Below the pieces are notes generated by a model. That model worked only from the letters and a program-made list of their open reading frames with translations, was not told the DNA's origin and searched no databases. From the NCBI GenBank assembly GCA_041572275.1, contig JBFFSQ010000093.1, forward strand, positions 1-11,151: DNA of 11,151 bases. Direction: 5' to 3'. Every line of letters begins with the position of its first letter. The stretch's first letter is position 1. Source of the DNA: JBFFSQ01 sp041572275. GTDB lineage: Bacteria; Pseudomonadota; Gammaproteobacteria; SZUA-229. Below, piece by piece: positions 1 to 6,052 of this stretch. The translations under genes and the position numbers were made by a program.

Positions 1-17
1 ATAGCGTCGCCCTAGAA

Positions 18-136
18 TGTCATCCTGAGCGCATTTTGTCATCCTGAGCGGAGCGATAGCGCAGTCGAAGGATCTTAACACTCTTAATCAAACATAAAGA
101 AGCTTCAACTCCGCTACGGCAACGTTCAGCATGACA
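18..136. repeat. Dispersed intergenic repeat with imperfect inverted ends
   Basis: The 14-mer TGTCATCCTGAGCG occurs twice in direct orientation (18-31 and 37-50). An imperfect inverted copy, CGTTCAGCATGACA, lies at 123-136, with 12 of 14 positions matching on the opposite strand. The stretch 39-77 (TCATCCTGAG to AGGATCTTA) matches 30 of 39 bases of a second copy at 5467-5505. The inverted ends could fold into a long hairpin just downstream of the lipoprotein gene that ends at 171. The TCATCCTGAGC...GAAGGATCTT pattern resembles small non-coding palindromic repeats that are common between genes in many proteobacteria; that link is from general knowledge. There is no coding sequence in 1-170. 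Confidence 0.6.
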
Positions 137-170
137 ACAACTCAAGATACCTGACAAGCCATATCCAGGT

Positions 171-689
171 TTATTTGGGCCAATCAGGACAAGCCAGGCT
201 TTTACCCGTTGCCCAGTTCTTAATGGCAGCCACGATAATATCGGTTCCATAGGTATTGCGATAAATATCGAGCCTGGTATTACCCTTACCAGCTGGCTTG
301 ATATCGGCCACAACAATAAACATGCCCTTTTCAGGCACTTTACCTGCAATCATGCCGTCACCCGATACATTTTTCTGTACCGATAATGTAGATTTTGTTT
401 TGTTCGTCACCAGTGTAGGCGTGTAGCTTAAAGTCTGCTCAGCAACTGTCTGGCCATATTGATTCCGGGTCGTCATCAGCAGTTCGACTTTAAGACACTT
501 ATTCGCTTTCTTCTTAAAGTTTGAAACCGCTCTCGAGTATGAGTTTTTCACAGTGAGGGTTTCGTGCGCACCATAACTACTTTGTGGTGCCATCACTCGA
601 AACTCATGTTCCGTTTGAGCCTGTTTCATAGCACAGCCCGAAATCAGGAAAAGCGATGTAATTAAAAATATATTTTTGACAGCTCGCAT
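171..689 (-). CDS. Putative lipoprotein, function unknown
   Basis: This is a 172-residue protein with a typical lipoprotein signal. It has a basic start (MRAVK), a hydrophobic stretch (residues 7-16) and a lipobox ending ISGC with the lipidated cysteine at 19. Residue +2 is alanine, not aspartate, so Lol sorting to the outer membrane is expected. The mature part has two more cysteines (C65 and C167) that could pair in the periplasm, and many short polar beta-prone stretches (for example around 40-50, 85-110 and 124-132). I recognise no named domain. The ATG at 689 is preceded by AAGGA at a good distance. It appears to be a single-gene unit: a promoter lies at 722-748 and a repeat that may act as a terminator follows the stop. 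The upstream neighbour nhaR is on the same strand but 262 bases away. Confidence 0.8.
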   Translation of the reverse strand: MRAVKNIFLITSLFLISGCAMKQAQTEHEFRVMAPQSSYGAHETLTVKNSYSRAVSNFKKKANKCLKVELLMTTRNQYGQTVAEQTLSYTPTLVTNKTKSTLSVQKNVSGDGMIAGKVPEKGMFIVVADIKPAGKGNTRLDIYRNTYGTDIIVAAIKNWATGKSLACPDWPK

Positions 690-721
690 TCGTCCATTCC
701 TTAGTAATTATTATCAGTAAA

Positions 722-748
722 ATTATATAGCACATTGTAACGTGCCAA
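722..748 (-). promoter_or_regulatory. Promoter of the lipoprotein gene with a palindrome in its spacer
   Basis: On the minus strand there is a TTGGCA -35 box (743-748) and a perfect TATAAT -10 box (722-727), 15 bases apart, which is short of the usual 17. The -10 box lies about 32 bases upstream of the ATG at 689. The imperfect palindrome GCACGTTACAATGTGC overlaps the end of the -35 box and the spacer, so it could be an operator. The rest of 690-951 is AT-rich with no gene I can support. Confidence 0.5.
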
Positions 749-951
749 ACCAATATACCTGTACAAGCTATGCTCAAACCATGATCCATCTCTATTTCTT
801 TATAAGAATATACGCCACGCATCCACTCTAAGATTTTTTGTTTTATTCGAAATTAAAAAGGGTAGCAGTGAAAATAGATCATGCGTTTTCTTTTATCACT
901 CAGCCCTGAATTACCGTCATTTTTATTGTTACGCTGAACCTCTCCATATAT

Positions 952-1842
952 TTACTTTAACCAGGCTCGAGCTGTCTCTGTAATAGCTGCTACTGCAGGA
1001 TGTGAAATTCTTCGCTCAACCGATATGGCATAAAACTGCTCGCGCACATTTTCAGTTTCACCAATAATGTGTACATCATATTGCTGTGCCACTTCCTCAG
1101 CTATAGCACTGGGTGCAATGAATACACCTGTACCCGCCTGACCAAAGGCTTTCATCAGTGCGCTGTCATCAAATTCACCGACGATACGCGGATAAATATG
1201 CAGGCTATCCAGCCATTGCAACAATCGCCCCTGAACACTATTGATTTCACTGGGCAACAAGAGTGGTGCAGCGTTTAAACTATGTGGAAAATCTTTCTTG
1301 AGTTTTTTAGCCAATGCCGGCTTGGCAAGAAAACTGATGCCACACTCTCCCAGTTGATGGTTGTAGCCCCGCACATTGAGGCCCGCTGGTATTGGCCCAT
1401 CTGCAATCACCATGTCGATGCGATGCAATGCCAGCTCCGCCAGTAATTCCTCAATACTGTTTTCCTTGCATACAATGCGCACTGCATCAGGCAACGCCAG
1501 CGCGGGTGCGAGCAATCGATAGGCAATGGTTTTTGGCACCACATCCACCACACCCACCTTAAAATCAATGGGGCGATCAGAAGGCAGATTACGCAGGGTT
1601 TGCTCCAGCTCATTCCCCAACGAGAAGATTTCATCCGCATAACTGAGCACCAGCCGGCCGGTATCGGTCAGTACCAGGTTGCGCCCAGCCTTCTGGAACA
1701 GGGCCTCCCCCAGCCGTTCCTCTAGCATACTGATCTGCCCGCTGATGGTTTGCGGTGTCAGGTGCAGGTACTCACTGGCGCGGGCAATACTGCCATGCCT
1801 GGCCACCTCCAAGAAATAATGTAAATGCTTGTAGTTAATCAT
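952..1842 (-). CDS. nhaR: LysR-family transcriptional activator, NhaR type
   Basis: This is a LysR-type regulator of about 296 residues; E. coli NhaR is close to 300. The N-terminus reads INYKHLHYFLEVARHGSIA, followed by LTPQTISGQISMLEERLG, which is the winged helix-turn-helix typical of NhaR. The rest is a two-lobed effector domain. Several stretches match NhaR closely as I remember it: GECGISF, GEFDDSALMKAFG, the FIAP stretch and ISHPAV near the end. In E. coli NhaR responds to sodium and activates the antiporter gene nhaA, osmC and pga; no nhaA is present here. I chose the ATG at 1842 because GAAG lies ten bases before it. A GTG at 1851 would add three residues but has no properly spaced ribosome site. 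The gene is divergent from the HPF-yccA-yebE cluster with 113 bases between the starts. Confidence 0.88.
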   Translation of the reverse strand: MINYKHLHYFLEVARHGSIARASEYLHLTPQTISGQISMLEERLGEALFQKAGRNLVLTDTGRLVLSYADEIFSLGNELEQTLRNLPSDRPIDFKVGVVDVVPKTIAYRLLAPALALPDAVRIVCKENSIEELLAELALHRIDMVIADGPIPAGLNVRGYNHQLGECGISFLAKPALAKKLKKDFPHSLNAAPLLLPSEINSVQGRLLQWLDSLHIYPRIVGEFDDSALMKAFGQAGTGVFIAPSAIAEEVAQQYDVHIIGETENVREQFYAISVERRISHPAVAAITETARAWLK

Positions 1843-1955
1843 GGCGCACACACTTCGTTTATTTCGAATGGTTGATTGATAATATTCGACTTTTTCTTAA
1901 AAATAAAGCGCACTAAGCTAAACCCATCAATTAATAAACAGGCACGGAGACTCCC
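1843..1955. promoter_or_regulatory. Divergent promoter region between nhaR and the HPF-yccA operon
   Basis: This 113-base AT-rich interval must hold the nhaR promoter and probably the operon promoter. LysR regulators usually bind in such divergent intervals. TTCG occurs three times (1854-1857, 1863-1866 and 1885-1888). The second and third extend to TTCGA and are 22 bases apart, about two helical turns, and the second is part of the palindrome TTCGAA. On the minus strand TATTAT at 1879-1884 could be a -10 box, with only a poor -35 box upstream. I cannot fix either transcription start from sequence. Confidence 0.4.
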
Positions 1956-2330
1956 ATGCAGATTGAAATACAGGCCCGCGACTTTCACCTGACTCATGCT
2001 CTGCGAGACCATATTCAACGACGCCTTGGTTTTGCCCTGAGCACACGTTACCAGCATATTCAACGTATTCTGGTGCGACTGTCAGACATTAACGGCCCGC
2101 GTGGCGGTAGCGATAAATGCTGTCAAATACAAATGGTACTGCCACAGCAGTCTGACCTGGTCATTGAAGACACTGAAACAGATATGTATGTCGCCATTGA
2201 TCGCGCAGCAAACCGAGCCAGCCGCACACTTGGCCGCAAATTGACACGCCAACGCGATAGAAGCCGTGCCTGTAATCGACCTGATCTGGCAACGCTAGCT
2301 GAAGCGCAAGATACTGCGTTTTTGTCCTGA
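1956..2330 (+). CDS. HPF/RaiA-family ribosome hibernation factor, short form
   Basis: This 124-residue protein has the fold signature of the sigma-54 modulation / S30EA family. It begins MQIEIQARDFHLTHALRDHI, with two amphipathic helices (around 12-26 and 76-100) and beta strands between them. The central motif SDINGPRGGSDKCCQI (43-58) is typical of a proteobacterial subgroup of this family. Members bind the 30S subunit across the mRNA and tRNA channel and silence ribosomes under stress. The protein lacks the C-terminal dimerisation domain of long HPF, so by family rule it would not form 100S dimers by itself. GGAG at 1946-1949 sits six bases before the ATG. yccA starts 26 bases downstream and is probably co-transcribed. 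Paired cysteines at 55-56 are unusual for a cytosolic RNA-binding protein. Confidence 0.82.
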   Translation: MQIEIQARDFHLTHALRDHIQRRLGFALSTRYQHIQRILVRLSDINGPRGGSDKCCQIQMVLPQQSDLVIEDTETDMYVAIDRAANRASRTLGRKLTRQRDRSRACNRPDLATLAEAQDTAFLS

Positions 2331-2356
2331 TAAGAAGAATCTAAAGGAGATTTATC

Positions 2357-3028
2357 ATGAATACCCCCATGATTAACACAGCCAGTCAAACCCAAACCGG
2401 CGCCATCAGTACCAATAAGGTGCTACGTAACACCTATAGCCTGCTGTCGATGACACTGTTATTTAGTGCTGCTACTGCCGCCACTTCAATGGCACTAAAT
2501 CTGCCCCACCCCGGTCTGCTGTTAACCCTGGTCGGTTATTTTGGTCTACTATTTGCGACGGCAAAATTTCGTAACAGTAGCCTGGGCCTGTTATTCGTAT
2601 TTGCCCTGACCGGTTTTATGGGTGTCACCCTGGGGCCTATTCTTAGCAGTTACCTGGCGATGGCCAATGGAAGCCAGATTGTGCTCACAGCCATGGCCAG
2701 CACAGCTGCGGTATTCCTCGGTCTTTCAGCTTATGCCCTGGTGAGCCGAAAAGATTTCAGCTTCATGGGAAGCTTTCTCATGGTAGGCATTATCGTCGGC
2801 TTCCTGGCGGGACTGGCTGCAGTATTCTTCAACATGCCGGCGCTGTCACTCACAGTATCAGCTGTGTTCGTTTTACTGATGTCAGGACTGATCCTGTATG
2901 AAACCAGCAACATTATCCATGGCGGTGAAACCAACTACATTATGGCCACAGTGACGTTATATGTAAGTATTTTCAATCTGTTCACTAGCCTGTTACATCT
3001 ACTGGGCTTTATGAACGGTGAAGAGTGA
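2357..3028 (+). CDS. yccA: Bax inhibitor-1 / YccA-family inner-membrane protein
   Basis: This 223-residue protein has seven predicted membrane spans (about 27-47, 53-71, 76-100, 107-129, 137-157, 163-182 and 196-217). The C-terminal signature around LYETSNIIHGGETNYI and the final span NLFTSLLHLLG are characteristic of the BI-1/YccA family (UPF0005). E. coli YccA is a substrate and modulator of the FtsH membrane protease and protects SecY from degradation when the translocon is jammed; the same role here is inferred from family membership. The ATG is preceded by a strong AAGGAG at 2344-2349, seven bases away. It lies between the HPF-like gene and the yebE-like gene in what looks like one operon, and no terminator separates them. 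Confidence 0.9.
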   Translation: MNTPMINTASQTQTGAISTNKVLRNTYSLLSMTLLFSAATAATSMALNLPHPGLLLTLVGYFGLLFATAKFRNSSLGLLFVFALTGFMGVTLGPILSSYLAMANGSQIVLTAMASTAAVFLGLSAYALVSRKDFSFMGSFLMVGIIVGFLAGLAAVFFNMPALSLTVSAVFVLLMSGLILYETSNIIHGGETNYIMATVTLYVSIFNLFTSLLHLLGFMNGEE

Positions 3029-3064
3029 CCAATACCCTTTCTATAAACTGACGGAGTAATCATC

Positions 3065-3796
3065 ATGAGCATGAACAACTTATTCAATCAATTTATGGGT
3101 ACTGAAAACAAGCATACTGCATCCAAAAATATCACCGGAATCAGCAGTATCCTGGGAAGAATCAGAAACAGCCTGCCTGGGGAGCTGGTGAGTGGTGCTA
3201 ATGCAAGCGGTATTGCGGCCTTGCTCATGAGCAATAAACCGGCAAGAAAGTTTGCCAGCACAGCTGCAAGCTATGGTGGTGCTGCGGTGCTGGGCGGCCT
3301 GGCATTTAAGGCATATAGAAGCTGGCAACTCAATAGCTACGATCAGCCATTATCTAAAGGCCCATCAGCTTCAAACCGATCCGATCACCAGATCGATCAT
3401 GAAATCCATCTGTATGGACATCATACGGTGGCGCCTGATTACGAATTGAAATTGATCAAAGCGATGATTGCTTCTGCAAAAGCTGACGGTCACATTGATG
3501 CCGAAGAACAGCAAAGGATTTTTCAGTCAATCGCGCAAATGGATTTATCAAACGAGATGAAATCCACGGTATTTGACCTGTTAAATCACCCAATTGCATT
3601 AGACGACATCGTACGTGGTGTGCACGATATTGGACAAAAGTCTGAACTGTATTTAGCCGCATGCCTGGTCGCTGATCCTGAAATGCCATCTGTTAAGGTG
3701 CATCTTGATCAGATGGCACATGCGTTAGTGCTTCCAGAAGATCTTAAGCAAGAAATCATATCTCAAGCACAGGAGGCAATTAACGAAACCACTTAA
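3065..3796 (+). CDS. yebE: YebE-like membrane protein with TerB-type domain (DUF533)
   Basis: This 243-residue protein has a polar N-terminus, one likely membrane span or hydrophobic hairpin rich in glycine and alanine (about 67-84, SYGGAAVLGGLAFKAY), a disordered His/Ser-rich linker (95-122) and a helical C-terminal domain (127-237). The C-terminal domain carries the TerB-like stretch IASAKADGHIDAEEQQRI, with acidic residues at the position where TerB domains bind metal. DUF533 proteins such as E. coli YebE are inner-membrane proteins induced by envelope stress; their biochemical role is unknown. GGAG at 3053-3056 supports the ATG at 3065 over the internal ATG at 3071. The gene begins 36 bases after yccA and is followed 38 bases later by a small membrane-protein gene. 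Confidence 0.83.
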   Translation: MSMNNLFNQFMGTENKHTASKNITGISSILGRIRNSLPGELVSGANASGIAALLMSNKPARKFASTAASYGGAAVLGGLAFKAYRSWQLNSYDQPLSKGPSASNRSDHQIDHEIHLYGHHTVAPDYELKLIKAMIASAKADGHIDAEEQQRIFQSIAQMDLSNEMKSTVFDLLNHPIALDDIVRGVHDIGQKSELYLAACLVADPEMPSVKVHLDQMAHALVLPEDLKQEIISQAQEAINETT

Positions 3797-3834
3797 AATG
3801 ACGACTTATTCATAATTATATGGAGAATTTAGCA

Positions 3835-3978
3835 ATGACACTATCAACCTTAACCATACTCGGTGCAACCGCATCAATCCTTGTGCTCAAACTTGCCATG
3901 TTTGCCTTTATTGTGGCACTGGCAGCTAAATCACTCGCCCCCGTTTATAGAGTTAACAAATTAACAGCTAGACCCTGA
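3835..3978 (+). CDS. Small single-span membrane protein (47 residues)
   Basis: A short open frame encodes MTLSTLTILGATASILVLKL and so on to LTARP. The protein has one hydrophobic segment (about residues 4-31, interrupted by a lysine at 19) and a basic C-terminal tail (K32, R39, K42, R46). This predicts one inner-membrane span with the tail in the cytoplasm. GGAG at 3822-3825 lies nine bases before the ATG. The gene follows the yebE-like gene by 38 bases on the same strand, and its stop codon overlaps the first of two hairpins that end the operon. These facts support a real, translated last gene. I recognise no family. It may be an accessory peptide to YccA or the YebE-like protein, but that is inference from position. 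Confidence 0.62.
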   Translation: MTLSTLTILGATASILVLKLAMFAFIVALAAKSLAPVYRVNKLTARP

Positions 3979-4049
3979 ATATATTTCAGGGATAAGCAGA
4001 GTAAGAATAAGTTTCTTGATTCTTACTCTGCCCTCAAATATTACTTTTT
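3973..4049 (+). terminator. Double hairpin ending the HPF-yccA-yebE operon
   Basis: The first stem is CCCTGAA (3973-3979) with TTCAGGG (3985-3991), seven pairs with a five-base loop that overlaps the last stop codon. The second stem is a perfect 13 bp: GCAGAGTAAGAAT (3996-4008) with ATTCTTACTCTGC (4019-4031) and a ten-base loop. A T-rich stretch ends in TTTTT at 4045-4049. The T run is about 13 bases from the stem, so termination or 3'-end stabilisation are both possible. Confidence 0.65.
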
Positions 4050-4167
4050 CATCTCCAGCCTATTTTATCATTCAGATCGCCACCACACCTGTCATCCCAG
4101 GCAAGTCAGTCACGAACATAATGCAAGTTGTCTAGTGCATATCATTCAATTGAGGTTTCAATAATTT

Positions 4168-4193
4168 TTTAATACAAGTCAGACTGTATTAAA
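4168..4193. repeat. Perfect 9-bp inverted repeat in the AT-rich gap
   Basis: TTTAATACA (4168-4176) pairs with TGTATTAAA (4185-4193) around the eight-base centre AGTCAGAC. It lies in the gene-free stretch 3979-4534, about 340 bases before the outer-membrane protein start. It could be an operator for a dimeric regulator or part of a transcript hairpin; nothing in the sequence decides between these. The rest of the gap (about 4050-4160 and 4200-4480) shows no gene I can support. Confidence 0.4.
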
Positions 4194-4482
4194 TAAGTAT
4201 CATTATATATTGGCTACTTTTTAACCACTTCAGCGCCTTTATTTAAATAAACAGATCATTATGACCACCCCGTTTTTATCGCTTACATATATCGTAATTG
4301 TTATTGAAGACTCAGTTTCGACTAGATTTTAATAATGTCTGAGGATAAAATTCACATTAACTACTTTGGGCAAATAGAGTTGCTTACAAAAGCAACAAGA
4401 GTAATGTACATAGCGATAAAACCTGTGTACCAAATATAAATCACTATTATCTAAAAAAATAAACGCTATGTTAATTAGTCAG

Positions 4483-4511
4483 TTGATAAGAACCAGCTGT
4501 CTTGTTAATTT
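4483..4511 (+). promoter_or_regulatory. Likely promoter of the outer-membrane protein gene
   Basis: TTGATA (4483-4488) matches five of six -35 consensus bases. After exactly 17 bases comes TAATTT (4506-4511), a poor -10 box that is preceded by TG at 4503-4504, giving an extended -10. Transcription would start about 17 bases before the start codon, giving a short leader that contains the ribosome site GGAG. Confidence 0.4.
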
Positions 4512-4534
4512 AGACAATAAATCTGGAGCTAGCT

Positions 4535-5368
4535 TTGAACAGGATTATCTATATTTCTCTTACGGCATTTATTCTAGTAAATGCACAACAGGCATCCGCA
4601 GAAAAAATTAACCATGAATTGAACTTCAATATTAATCAAATTGAAACAACCCCGGGTGACAATATTGAAGTCAATACAGCTATCTACACATATTACTTTG
4701 ATAAATTATCCAGTTATTACGGACCCTATACGCAAGCTGACTTTTTAGGCCGTCATAATAAACTGGGATTTAGTTTTCAACGTGTGAATACTAGCTATAG
4801 CCCGGAGCAGACAACGTTCAACGGTCGTGTATTCTTTGGACGTAATCGAACCTACGGACTTGGTTTCACACGATCAACTTTGGATATTGATATTGATTAT
4901 TCCGGTGAACTAACCAGTTTTGAATTTCTTGTAAATATTTCTAAACCTTCACGACTAAGCTTTACCTACACACAATATGATGAAGAAGATACCAGTTTCT
5001 TTGGTGGTGACTTATCAACAACGGTATATAGCGCCTCATATGAAATTGTCAATAAACTGAGACAACAGAAATATTTTTATATCGGCGTCACAGGAAGTAT
5101 CGCAGAGACAGAAACCACTAATACAGTATCCGTGAACAGCTCTACCTTAGTATCGAGTTATTATTTCAATCGTGAATTTAGCATAGATTATATTAACTAT
5201 AATGAACTTAGTGCTGACTCTAACACCTATGACCTACTCGATCAAAACTCAATTGGCGTAACGCATTATTTGAATAAATATTTCTACTACCAGTTTAAAT
5301 TCACCAGGGCCAGCGTCGATGGCGATAATACTGATAGTAACTCCATACAGATTGGCACACGATTCTGA
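4535..5368 (+). CDS. Putative outer-membrane beta-barrel protein
   Basis: This 277-residue protein has a Sec signal peptide: a basic start (NR), hydrophobic residues 4-16 and a cleavage motif after ASA at 20-22. The mature part is a run of alternating polar and hydrophobic stretches rich in Tyr, Phe, Ser, Thr and Asn, such as TYYFDKLSSYYGPYTQADF and RTYGLGFTRSTLDIDID. The final residue is phenylalanine, in SIQIGTRF, the usual Bam-recognition end of a beta-barrel. A barrel of roughly 10-14 strands is plausible for about 255 residues. I cannot place it in a named porin family. Translation starts at a TTG, supported by GGAG at 4525-4528 six bases before it; without this start the signal peptide would be lost. 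The gene is AT-rich and has no same-strand partner; the terminator of the previous operon and the hairpin at 5390-5435 isolate it. Confidence 0.75.
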   Translation: MNRIIYISLTAFILVNAQQASAEKINHELNFNINQIETTPGDNIEVNTAIYTYYFDKLSSYYGPYTQADFLGRHNKLGFSFQRVNTSYSPEQTTFNGRVFFGRNRTYGLGFTRSTLDIDIDYSGELTSFEFLVNISKPSRLSFTYTQYDEEDTSFFGGDLSTTVYSASYEIVNKLRQQKYFYIGVTGSIAETETTNTVSVNSSTLVSSYYFNREFSIDYINYNELSADSNTYDLLDQNSIGVTHYLNKYFYYQFKFTRASVDGDNTDSNSIQIGTRF

Positions 5369-5389
5369 TCGGAGTATTGAGCAAACAGG

Positions 5390-5435
5390 GTCAGAACACA
5401 ATTTCTTCTAATATGAGTTAAATCTGTGTTCTGAC
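5390..5435. terminator. Hairpin downstream of the outer-membrane protein gene
   Basis: GTCAGAACACA (5390-5400) pairs perfectly with TGTGTTCTGAC (5425-5435), 11 bp with a 24-base loop. It begins 22 bases after the stop codon at 5368 and is followed by the weak T-rich tail TTATTATTTTA. It may serve as a terminator. The GGGTCAGA...TCTGACTC shape also resembles REP-type palindromes, and the long loop is not typical of an intrinsic terminator. Confidence 0.45.
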
Positions 5436-5466
5436 TCACTTATTATTTTAGACACCTTGCAGAACA

Positions 5467-5505
5467 TCATCCTGAACAGAGCAATAGTTTCGTTGAAGGC
5501 TCTTA
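5467..5505. repeat. Second copy of the TCATCCTGA repeat
   Basis: These 39 bases match 30 of 39 positions of the stretch 39-77, with no gaps. Identity is strongest at the two ends (TCATCCTGA and TGAAGG/CGAAGG). The repeat ends exactly one base before the stop codon of the minus-strand gene at 5506, so it forms the first bases of that gene's 3' untranslated region. Confidence 0.55.
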
Positions 5506-5724
5506 TCACTCCAGCCTTTTCTCAGAATTCGAAAGTCGCTGCAAAATAGCCTGCATTTCGTTTTCACTCATCTTCACATGTTCAATCACACGACCATAGA
5601 GCATTGCAGTGGGTACATTACGACCACCCCGCTCTTTTTGTAATAGCTGCATACAATACAAAACCACGCGTTCTTTTGGGGTAAACCCATCACGAACATC
5701 AGGTAAATTGTTTAATTCATTCAT
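5506..5724 (-). CDS. Small hypothetical protein (72 residues)
   Basis: The protein is mostly helical, charged and soluble, with no signal peptide or membrane span. Residues 14-30 (FTPKERVVLYCMQLLQK) and 47-67 (two predicted helices around VKMSENEMQAILQRL) flank GGRNVPTAMLYGRV. This order of helices ending in an NEMQAILQRL helix could be a small winged-helix or helix-turn-helix domain, but I see no specific DNA-binding signature. Codon use looks normal and the amino-acid composition is that of a real protein. The ribosome site is weak (GATGAA upstream of the ATG). It stands alone between two repeat elements, so its neighbours say little about function. Confidence 0.6.
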   Translation of the reverse strand: MNELNNLPDVRDGFTPKERVVLYCMQLLQKERGGRNVPTAMLYGRVIEHVKMSENEMQAILQRLSNSEKRLE

Positions 5725-5753
5725 TCGTATTCATCACAGATGACCCATTAACT

Positions 5754-5858
5754 CGTCATTCTGGCGAATGCCAGAATCAATCTGTCAGTAAATAATAATT
5801 TTCCAGTTAAAACCGTTCTGATATTGTGGATACCGGCTAAAAGCATGCCGGTATGACG
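5754..5858. repeat. MITE-like intergenic element with two internal hairpins
   Basis: The element is bounded by inverted ends CGTCAT (5754-5759) and ATGACG (5853-5858). Inside are two 7-bp stems: ATTCTGG (5758-5764) with CCAGAAT (5771-5777), and ATACCGG (5830-5836) with CCGGTAT (5848-5854). The GTCATTCTGGCGAATGCCAGAATC and CCGGTATGACG halves are each familiar as ends of small repeats in gammaproteobacterial genomes. It encodes nothing. The following stretch, 5859-6052, is AT-rich and I see no feature in it. Confidence 0.6.
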
Positions 5859-6052
5859 ATAACCATCTTATAAACCCCTTTGTGGATGAAAAATACTAAT
5901 TTATCTCAACCAGGCCATATATTCCTATCTGCGCCAGTAATAATTCAGCCTTATTAGTAATAATGTTAACGGGATAGCAGTGAGTATTTATCCAGGGTTA
6001 CATATTTGATTATTTTTGAATTTCTACGACACCTTAATCCCCATTAATTCAA

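Noticed and set aside
743..760. TTGGCACG looked like the -24 half of a sigma-54 promoter for the lipoprotein gene
   Set aside because: The distance between the GG and the next GC is 13 bases instead of 10, and a perfect TATAAT box nearby explains the region better.
604..822. 72-codon minus-strand open frame overlapping the lipoprotein start
   Set aside because: It overlaps a well-supported lipoprotein gene and its promoter, has no good ribosome site and its product is not protein-like.
4335..4439. 34-codon plus-strand open frame (MSEDKIHINYFGQ...) in the gap before the outer-membrane protein gene
   Set aside because: There is no Shine-Dalgarno sequence before the ATG and no neighbour in an operon; its length is expected by chance in AT-rich DNA.
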